From: Aphelocoma coerulescens | Taxonomy: Eukaryota; Chordata; Aves; Passeriformes; Corvidae | DNA: 64,000 bases | Assembly: GCF_041296385.1 (NCBI RefSeq) | Contig: NC_091013.1 | Location: 32,745,001-32,809,000 of the forward strand | Direction: 5' to 3' | Shown: positions 54,768 to 64,000 of the stretch, piece by piece | How positions within the stretch are numbered: the first letter of the stretch is position 1 | How the letters are laid out: each line of letters opens with the position of its first letter | The notes under the pieces: model-generated | Databases searched by the model: none | The model's input: only the letters and a program-made list of their open reading frames with translations | What the model was told of the DNA's origin: nothing | Program-made: the position numbers and the translations under genes

Positions 54768-56689
54768 CTACACAAAGAAAAGAGATCACATATCTTACAA
54801 CTCCAAACATTATATTTTATTTTCCTGATTAGGCAAATGTGCCTTATCAATGGGAAGAAGCTTAAAAATTTGTAAAAGATGTCTTGCAGGTGACATCGCT
54901 GCAAAAGAAAGCAAAATTAAAACGATGCATTATTATTCTGTTACAATTATTTCCTTCATAAGAGTGGGGGAACAGCTAACAAGGGGGTCTGGCACCACTA
55001 CCATGAGTTAATGTAGCTTCATGGAAGCCAGGGTAGCTGTACTGAACATCTCTTCCATGAAGACCAAACGGACGTGCAACAGGAACAGTGTTCATACAAA
55101 AGGTGAAAGACATCTCCCACAGTTTTAAATTTCTAAGAGTTAGGCAGTTGGTTGATGTTAGTCCTGTTGGGCCTCCCTGTAGTAGATGGGGAGAGACAGG
55201 CACCTTTCTAGAGCAGTTTTATCCTGTCTATTTTAGCTACCTACTTCAGGAAAGGACAATATATAAGTGGAATTTGAGATGACTAATTTGGAGCAGTAGG
55301 CTAGTTACATAGAAAGAAGTGAGGTGAGCAATGACGGACAGATAGGTATGTGAATTTTTGGAAGGAAGAAGGAGGGAGAGCAGCATTTTTTTAGCAACAA
55401 ACTGGACACTAATAAAATATCTACAAAATATCTACATCAACCTTATGTCAAGTTATTTGTGGACATAGCACCTGAAAATATATTACAGAGCACTATTTTG
55501 AGAATCTGGAAAGAAAAGCAAATTTATTGTCAGTCTGCCTGAATTCACAATAAACTGCAGGATCTGTATCTCTGCTGGAAATTTTATGGGAATTGCAAAT
55601 CACAGGTTGCTGAAAACACTGATTTGTGGAATAAGTCTACATTTCAAGGCAAGTAATTCTATTAGGTCTCCTCCATTACTATTTTCTTTGATTCCATAAT
55701 TATACCATCAGTTTCTAAGTAGTCACTAAAATACAGGCAGAATAAAGGACAAAATAATATTGCTGCCATATAATAAAGCACAGCTTCTTTTACCTGAAGA
55801 GACAGAAATAAAGACAACATAACTCCAAACCAAGCTGTCAGTGTAAGCAGTGTCACTCCAGGGAACTGAAGTAATACCCTAGGAGATTGTGTAACAGATA
55901 TTTTGTATATTTAGTAGGTCAGTGTCATGCAGTTTTCAGTGCTTTTCCTCTAAACTGTGAAACGAGTGTGCATTGATGTCAGATGTCTGGTGATCTGGAA
56001 GATTAAGCACACTGAATAGAAAGGTGGCTATCACTAACCAAAGGGAAATACATTCCCTGGGATAGCCTGAAACCCTGCGGCCAAATGTCCTTCTGAAGAT
56101 CAATAATTTGTTTTAAAGCACAGCTGGAGGAGAAGAAGCTGACAGTCCCCTAAGAGAAAAAAATAAGATAATCTTGTGATTATAGTCCTTCCCACAAGGG
56201 AGGACTCTAGAGATTATTTTTCTCCTCACTCAAAGGACTGAATTTAGGAACTTCTAGGGCTAACTAGCAAAAAGTCAAGAGAGCAGAATTGATAGATTTG
56301 CATATTTGTCTTGAGATCAGCCCTATATCCCCCTCTATCTGCAGTGTCCATAGCACATAGTCTCTGGAATGAGCTGGCCTTTGCTTTGTAGCTTGGGTTC
56401 ACTCTGGAGGCAACTATTTGGTTCAGTGCAGCAAGGGATCAGGCACGGGCAAAATATGGAAGTGAATCAATATAATCCGGCTCTTACAGAGAATACAGTC
56501 TTCTTGCAGGGGTTGAGTAAAAGTTTGTCTCTGTGTCCCAAGAATTACACAGGCAATGCTTCCTCGAACAAATACCTAGGAAATCATGTATACCTTCTCC
56601 GTACTATACTTTTCAGAGCCAATTATATATGTCCAAAGGTGCTATGTTGCCTTTAAACTTTTGTACCACTTCATATTAGGGTACCACGT

Positions 56690-57573
56690 AAGTTCACAGA
56701 CGATACTTTACTGGGAGCAGCTGTTGCCTCCCCTGGAGGCAGGAAGGCCCTGCAGAGAAACCTTGACAAATTAAGAGGACTGGGTGGGCAACCACCAACC
56801 ATATGAAGTTCATTAAGGTGAAGTGCCAGATTCTGCACCTGGGATGGGACAAACCTCAATGTACAGACAGACTGGGGAATAAAAGGCTGGAGAGCAGTGC
56901 TGAAGAAAGGGCTTGGGGTCCTGGTCGATGGTGAGCTGAAGATGAGTCAGCAGTGCCCCGGCAGCCAGGAGGCCGGCCATGTCCTGGGGTGCACCAGGCA
57001 CAGCATGGCCAGCCGGGCAAGGGAGGAGATTGTCCTGCTCTGCTCTGCACTGGGGCAGCCTCACCTTGAATATTGTGTGCAGCTTTGGCCACTGCAATAT
57101 AGAAAAGATACTGAACTATCAGAAGGTGTCCAATGGAAGGCAATGAGGATGGTGAAAGGCCGTGAGGAGAAGCTGTTATGACAAGCAACTTAAGTTACTT
57201 GGTCTGTTCAGCCTGGGGAAGATTGAGAGGAGGCCTCATTGGAGTCTACAACTTCTTCATGAGGGGAAGAGAAGGGACAGGCCATGATCTCTTCTCTGTG
57301 GTGACAGGACCCAAGGGAATGGCCTGAAGTTGTGTCAGGGGAGGTTTAGGTTGGATATTAGAAAAAGGCTGCTCACCCAAATGGTGGTTGGGCACTGGAA
57401 CAGCCTCCCTAGAACAGTGGTCACAGCACCAAGCCTAACAGAGTTCAAGCATTTGGACAATCCTCTCAGGCCCATTGTGTGACTCTTGGAGATGGTCCTG
57501 TGCAGGGTGAGGAGTTACTTCTGCGGGTCCCTTGTGGGACCTTCCAACTCACCATTTTCTGTGATTCTGTGAT
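56690..57573 (+). mobile_element. CR1 LINE 3' fragment
   Basis: This plus-strand CR1 runs from the end of the reverse transcriptase ORF (ttcacagacgatactttactggg, the FTDDT-type motif region) through the 3' UTR. It ends with tgtgattctgtga. The 5' end is truncated. It sits in the intron between the M1 and M2-M3 exons, antisense to GABRB4. Frames are degraded. Confidence 0.9.
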
Positions 57574-58645
57574 ACCAGCTTAAGGTTCATAGAGGGGCTA
57601 TACAAAGGAACATAGGATTAGACCCATGATACTGACCTTTATTATACAAACATCACAGACATCATCACCAGGGCACTAATTGTTTTCTGAGAAGAAACTA
57701 TTAGATGGAATTTTGTCCTCTCCAAAGGACTTTCTATCAATTTGAAATAGAACATCTGGTCTCCTGAGCTTGCCTTGTACTCTCTGATTTTTGTTCTAAT
57801 ATTTGTCTTACAGTACTTGATGAACTTGTGCTACAAAGATATAGGCCACATGAGACAGTCTTGTTCCTTAAACAAGGAAAACTCTCATGAACCTGTAATA
57901 GAAGGGCATGGAATGTCACTGGGTATGGTAACTTCTGTCTACCCATCTGTTGCTCTCTGCAGTCCTGGCCATTATGTATCTAGATGCTGACTGATGTGCT
58001 TGAAGTGCTCCCCTCATTTGGCCACCTGGGTGGATCTCTGGTATCCATTAGTTCATTTATGAACACATCAGAGATGTTTGGACTCTATGCCCCACTTCCT
58101 ATTAAGCTACTACTTAGCTTTCAAGCTGCTAAACAAACACTGGCTGCTGAGTGGTAGCACCATACTGTGTCATGCCCATATGCACCAGCTAATCCACAGT
58201 ATCTGCAGAATTACTGCACAGTAACTGCAGTTAATCTACAACATCTCCAGCTACCCAAATTCAGAAGCTGGGACATAATGTTGCACAAAGGTGGCTACAC
58301 TGCTGCTTTGGTATATGGGACCTTGGGAGGTACGGGGTGAGGAAAGAGGGAATCATAGGGACATGGGTGGGAGTCTGGATTTGCTGTGGTACATTACAGA
58401 AAAATAAGGGAACCAGGGAATATGTTCCTGTTTTAAGAAAATAAGAGAATATGGCACAGACTTAGTGACAAGTTTTGGGTAGGAAGGTATGTGTAATTGG
58501 GAAGCACAGGGTTGAAGACAAAATTTGGGACGAGATGAGAGGCAGAAGTTTTTGTAAGGATTTATAGATCCATTTCATCTTCCTTAGCCATAGCTATCCC
58601 TGAGTATGCTTTGGTAAAAGATGAAATATTTGCTGTGAGATATTG

Positions 58646-59950
58646 TCATAGAATCTGTCCTGGTTCTGGCCAGGACAGGGTTAATTTTGGCAGTAATGAG
58701 GAGCTGGCATGGCTAGGACCCAAAGGTTATTCTGTATCACCTCATGTCATTGCTGGAGGTTGTGGGAAGGGAGTCTTTTTCTGCGAGGAAGGCTTCTCTT
58801 CAGGTTGGGGCAGTGTGGCCACTGTCGGGTCGCGAGTTCCACAATGAGCATTTTTGCTTGTGAATCACTATCTCTTTTGTACAGTTTTGTTATTAGTATG
58901 TTGCTGCTACAACTCATTTTCTCATCTCATTGTTGTTTCCAGCAAATTGTTCTTACCTCAACCTGGGATCTTTGCCTTTTGTGCCTCAAATTCTCTCCAG
59001 CCACCCGCAGGGGGAAGGGGGAGAGGGGGGAAGCAAGCAGCAGTGTGGTTTTATTGGGAGCACTAAATTGGAGAATACCCCTAAACTCTGACAGAATCAC
59101 AAAATGGTTTGGCTTGGAAGGGACCTTAAACACCGTCTGAGTTCGCTGCCATGCCCAGGGACACCTTTCACTAGATCAAGTTGCTCAAAGACACATCTAA
59201 CCTGGCCCTCAACACTTCAAGGGATGGGGCATCCACAACTTCTACGGGCAACCTGTTCCAGTGTTCCTGTTCCTCACCACCCTTACAATCAAGAATCTCT
59301 TCCTAATCCAAATCTACACTGTCATTTTGAAGCCAGTTCCTCCTTATCCTGTCACTCACTTCATGTTCTTGTATGAAGTCCCTTTCCAGCTCTTTTGTAG
59401 GCCCCCTTTGGTTACTGGAATGTGCTGTAAGGTTATCCCAGAGCCTTCTCTTCTTCAGGCTGAACAAACCCAAGTCTCTCGGCCTGCCTTGAAAGGAGAG
59501 GTGCTCCAGCCCCCAGACATCTTTGTGGCCCTTTTCTGGACTCGCTCCAACAGGTCCATGACCTTCCTATGTTGGGGACCCCAAACCCGGATCCAGTATT
59601 CCAGCTGGGGTGTCATGAGAGCAGAGTTGAGAACAATCACCTCCCTCACCCTGCTGGCCACACTGATTTTGGTGCAGCCCAGGACACAGTTGTCGTTCTG
59701 GACTGCAAGCACACATTGCTGGGTCATGTTGAGCTCCTTGTCAACCAACACCCCAAGTCCTTCTCCTCAGGGCTGTTTCTCAATCCATTCTTTGGCCAGC
59801 CTGTACTTGTGCTTGGGATTGCCTGACCCACGTGCAGGATTTTGCACTTGGCCTTGTTGAACTGCATGACGTTCATGTGGGTTCACCTCTCAAGCTTGTC
59901 AAGGTCCTTCTGGATGGCATGCCTTCCCTCCAGTGTGTCAGCTACAAAAT
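58646..59950 (-). mobile_element. CR1 LINE 3' fragment, interrupted by the solo LTR
   Basis: On the plus strand, gtcatagaatc is split from acaaaatggtttggcttggaaggg by the LTR. Removing it restores a CR1 3' terminus. From about 59099 to 59950 the sequence is typical CR1 3' UTR and end of ORF2 in reverse (ggcttggaagggacc, cttctcttcaggctgaac, gttgaactgcatgacg). It is truncated at its 5' end near 59950. Reading frames inside it carry stops and are not functional. Confidence 0.88.
58656..59093 (+). mobile_element. Solo LTR of an endogenous retrovirus (ERVL-like), 438 bp
   Basis: The element starts TGTCCTGGTTCTGGCC and ends CTCTGACA, so it has TG...CA ends with a matching TGTC/GACA inverted terminal repeat. 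It is flanked on both sides by GAATC (58651-58655 and 59094-59098), a 5-bp target-site duplication. The opening and the late CTCAACCTGGGATC and ATTCTCTCCAGCCACCCGCAGGGGG segments resemble a common bird LTR family. There is no internal retroviral sequence, so it is a solo LTR left by recombination. The 5-bp duplication suits ERVL-type or some ERV1-type elements. Orientation is inferred from the resemblance and is less certain than the boundaries. Confidence 0.8.
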
Positions 59951-60545
59951 TTTCTAGTCACCTTCCCTTATTAGACGGATACCTTGATCTGAAAAGTTCC
60001 TGCACAGGAATCACAAACCTGTGCCAAATCCATGTTTTTCTGTCATGAGGTTAATGACACTTTAGGCTGTCATACACGTGCACTTAACATACCATGTACT
60101 CTGAGGGTTAGGTGGCATGTTATGGTCCATAGCAGATGTGCCCCTGTGCACTGAACTAGCAATGGTTCTTGAAGTCTGCTCCTGCCAGTGTCACTTAAAG
60201 CAGCCAGGACCTCAGGAGGAGGCCTGAAGCCACATTTGTCCTCCCAAACTGAGTTGGACTAAAGCCCACGCTCAAATATGATTGTGAAGCTGATCTCCTA
60301 GATGAACTGACAACAACGTTAACTTTGAGGAGAACAAGTATGGGACCTGTATGAGCAGCTCATGATTTAGTGATAACTATACTCTTGCATGCAGGGGAAA
60401 ACTTATCACTTTTGAGGCAATACTGGATGACATGATTTTGACACAAATTATTTTGGAATATCAAAACACTGACATCACACTGTAGTTTTTAACAACCTCT
60501 GAAGACTACATTGAGTCTGACATTTTAGTGACCCACTCATTCTTA

Positions 60546-60788
<243 letters not shown>

Positions 60789-61421
60789 CTAAAGCATGCA
60801 CGTTTTGTAGGGTAGTATGACATCTGCAGAACAGTAGGGAAGACACCTTTCTTTTAAAAGAAACCTTGCAGTGAATATAGTAATAGCCAAGTAATTTGTA
60901 TTTGGGAAGAAAAGAGACAGTAAATTACTTTGGACTGTTGAACAGATAGGTGAGCACCAGTTAGTTTTTAAAAACAAATGCTTAGGTGTTCAAGTAAAAT
61001 GCTTATCCAAGTACACAGTTTTCTGTATAGAATTTATATTGAGAGAGTAGGTAATGTGCATAGTTTTTCATTTACAATGAAGAGTTGTTCAAGAGATGAG
61101 ACTTCTTAATTACATCTGAACTATAAGAAACATGCGACCATGTGGTGTCAAAAATAAATTGTAATGAATTCCATTGAAGAAAAGCCTTCAGACTAGCTCC
61201 TCTAACATCAACAACAGCCAGCCAGAATTTTTCTTCCAAACATATTTTAAACAAAGAAAAAGTTGAATTTTGTGTATATACATATATCTATATGTGATTC
61301 ATGAACTGTTACAAACAGAAAAAATTAACAATGAAAAAAAATAATTACCTCAATATCAACTTAACTTCAAACTGCTGTATATCTTACTGAATTGGTGTTA
61401 ATCTTACTGAATACATTTTAG

Positions 61422-61461
61422 ACATATATATATCTATATATACACACATATATATATATTT
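61422..61461. repeat. TA/CA simple repeat
   Basis: Alternating tatata with a short cacaca core, inside the upstream GABRB4 intron. Confidence 0.75.
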
Positions 61462-63835
61462 AGACCAATATATTTAGAAATCTCAAATTGTTAAAAAAAT
61501 TGTGATGTTTTTCACCAAATGCAAGGATGATTAAATCTGAGTACAGCTGTATAAGAAAAAGGCAGTCATTCACACATTAGCTTCATGATTTCAGTGTTCG
61601 CACTACCAGTCTTAGATATGATACTTCTAACAGCTCATCTATAAGCTCTAGTTAGCCAACATCCTAGAAAACATTTCAGCACATACCAAGGACCCAACCA
61701 GATATTAGAACACTTCCCACCCATTCTAGTGCAAATATGTAGAAAATATGAAAGATTACATCTAGAGAAAAAATGAAAAATTACAACCTTCCCTTTAAAT
61801 TATATTCATATGTTTGCATATGAGCTTAAGAAATTACATTTGCCCATATACACATGAATGATTTCCTAAGAGAGAAGGGGAAAGAAGGAATAGAAAACTG
61901 AAGATTTCTCTTCATCACATTCCTGATAGTTTGTTACACTTTGAGTCATACAACGGAAAAATGCCACACTGTTTCCAGGCAGCAGAAGCATCAAGGTACT
62001 ATCAAACTTGTGCAAATATAAGTTTGCACATAATATAACTGTTGTATCAAACAATCTCAGAACAACTATCACCAGGGAAAGACATATCCGGTAGGTGTAT
62101 CTGGTTGCTGTGATTATTTCAATCAGTAGCATTGTTTTCCAGAATGAAATGCCTTTTAGTTTCACCAATAGAGGTATATTGGTGGAGTCAGAATAATGTA
62201 TTTCATCCTGAAATACCAAGGTTTTCTGCTGTCTGAAGCAGTCAACACATTCCAATGAACAATGTTTCATTTCAAAAGACAAATTCTCTCATTGAAACCA
62301 GGCCTGCTTTTTTTTTGCCTACAAAGCTTAACTTTTTCATTTGACTTCTTAGGAAAATGTTTCTGTGGCCTTGTGTCTGCAGACTATATAAATAAAACAG
62401 GAGACCACAAAAAAATAAATAAACACTGCCATTGTGAAATACATTAAAAATGCAGCAGACCTGATCACCTTTCTGCAGTAAGAGTAGAACATCAGACAGA
62501 AATCTTTATAAAGCTCTGTTGAGAAAAATTATTTCATATAATACATTGCCCACTCAAAGGATTCTCTATAAATCTGTAAAAAACTTTCCAAAAGTCCTGT
62601 CCAGGTCTGGATATCTGTGGAATATAATTGATAGAGGTGACAACGGAAAAATCTCCCATAAAATACTGATTCTTTAATTAAATAGTATGAAGGATTAATT
62701 CAAGAAAGTTCAGTAGAACTCAATCACTGAATCAGAGTCCATTCTTGGGTTGCTCTAGAGCCAGGGACCCTGGATGCACTGGAAATTGAGAGAAAGAAAA
62801 GAGAACTTTGCCATTGATAAAGCACAGAAAATGGTGTGGGTGAAAAAGGGGTGTGTCAACAGGGGAGAGAATAACGTGTCACATATGTTAGTAATTTTCA
62901 GTATGAACTCACAAACTGAGGAACAGTATAACAGAGTGAACTTTAGACATTCATGTGGAATGCTTCACCTGTGACATTCATCCATTACCTTATCACCATT
63001 TCTATCTAATTAGGTAAGGTAATTACTGAAACTGGTGAGACCTGGCCTTAAAGGTTGACTCCCCAGCTGACCTCAAGGCCAGAGACATCAACCTAAATAT
63101 GCTTCAAGCACCAGGTTCTTTGTCCTGAAATTAGAACCCTAAGGACCATGTTGAGGGCCAGGGCTGTCAGTGCTTTCTGTCTTCTTGTACTAGAGTTGGA
63201 GTAAGAGAGATTGTGAAAGAGAGATTCAGTTGCTAATCTGATAGTGCCCTGATCCTTTTGAGATGCCCTGTGACATCTCAGACACCAGCACACAGTTGAT
63301 GGACATGATACCCCCTACACCTTTTTGATCAGTGGGTGGAGACTACAAAGGCTGCCTTGTGCCCTCTCAAATGCAGTTGATTAAGCAACTCACGTAAACT
63401 GCTTACACATGGGCTTGGTGTCTAAGCTCCACTTCATCCAGTCAATCTAGCAAATGAAACCTAGAGAATTATTCATCATCTCCTAAAATGCACTCCTATA
63501 GATGTACTGAATTTGTCTCCACCAACTAATATGGACTAGATTCTGACCAACTCATACACCTAGTTCAAATGTAGACACTGAAATCATATTCACCATAAAT
63601 CCGAGCAAGATGAATCCAAGCCCTGCAAGTCTCAGAGTAGATTTTGATGGTGTGAGGCTCCTGGGCAATCTAAACAAAAGTCTTGCTGGCATTACAGCTG
63701 CTTACTGCAGTTGACACATTGCTCAGTTTCACCATGGTAAGAGGAGTGACATCCTGTGGTGATTTTACAAGATCGAATTTTATTGACATGTCTTTATCTC
63801 AGAAAATTTCAGAATAATATGGTCTTATAGAAACA

Positions 63836-63905
63836 TATCATAGCATCATACAATAGGGTTGAAAGGGACCTTAAAGACCATATAACTCCCAGCCCTGCCA
63901 TGGGT
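63836..63905 (-). mobile_element. CR1 LINE 3' tail remnant
   Basis: The string catagcatcatacaatagg, followed by ttgaaagggaccttaaagacc, matches the reverse of a CR1 3' end. It is very short and is followed by TATAG-type simple sequence (63965-63983). Confidence 0.75.
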
Positions 63906-64000
63906 AGGGAAGCTGTGTTTACTGCAGGTTGTATAGTACAGTATAATTTTTTGCTATATGATCTTATATAGTATAGTATAGTCTTTGTTAGAGTCAGGTT

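Noticed and set aside
55662..55856. Hydrophobic 64-codon frame in the GABRB4 intron that resembles a membrane segment
   Set aside because: It does not match any GABA-A transmembrane helix, is not flanked by fitting splice sites, and M1-M4 are already accounted for.
59261..59860. 199-codon plus-strand frame
   Set aside because: It lies wholly inside a minus-strand CR1 and reads the antisense strand of its 3' end.

Overview
This is vertebrate nuclear DNA: AT-rich, without compact operons, and with only three supported coding exons in 64 kb. It is almost certainly a bird, possibly a songbird. Many CR1 LINE copies in both orientations, several ending in ATTCTGTGA-type 3' tails, indicate a sauropsid. 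A TGTCCTGG...GACA solo LTR of a type common in bird genomes points to birds. The passerine suggestion rests on recall of a second LTR-like stretch and is weak.

The gene is the 3' part of a GABA-A receptor beta subunit on the minus strand, best matched to the sauropsid beta-4 subunit (GABRB4, the relative of mammalian GABRQ). In transcript order the exons are 60706..60554 (pre-M1 and M1 to the start of M2), 54767..54523 (M2, M3 and start of the M3-M4 loop) and 42936..42586 (rest of the loop, M4 and stop). They join in matching phases with AG/GT splice sites. Exons for the signal peptide and GABA-binding extracellular domain were not found and should lie beyond position 64000.

Layout: 1 to about 40 kb is 3' flank with no recognisable gene but several CR1 fragments, one LTR-like stretch and simple repeats. 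About 40.1 to 42.6 kb is candidate 3' UTR, including a TA-rich palindromic tract just after the stop and a small CpG-rich patch. Positions 42937-54522 are an 11.6-kb intron with CR1 pieces. Positions 54768-60553 are a 5.8-kb intron with two large CR1 copies and a solo LTR nested in a CR1 tail. Positions 60707-64000 are the start of the next upstream intron.

The most informative observations are the beta-4 assignment, a second RRSS motif in its cytoplasmic loop, and the 438-bp solo LTR bounded by a 5-bp GAATC duplication inside a CR1. I found no convincing undescribed biological system. Other open reading frames look like chance or repeat-derived frames.
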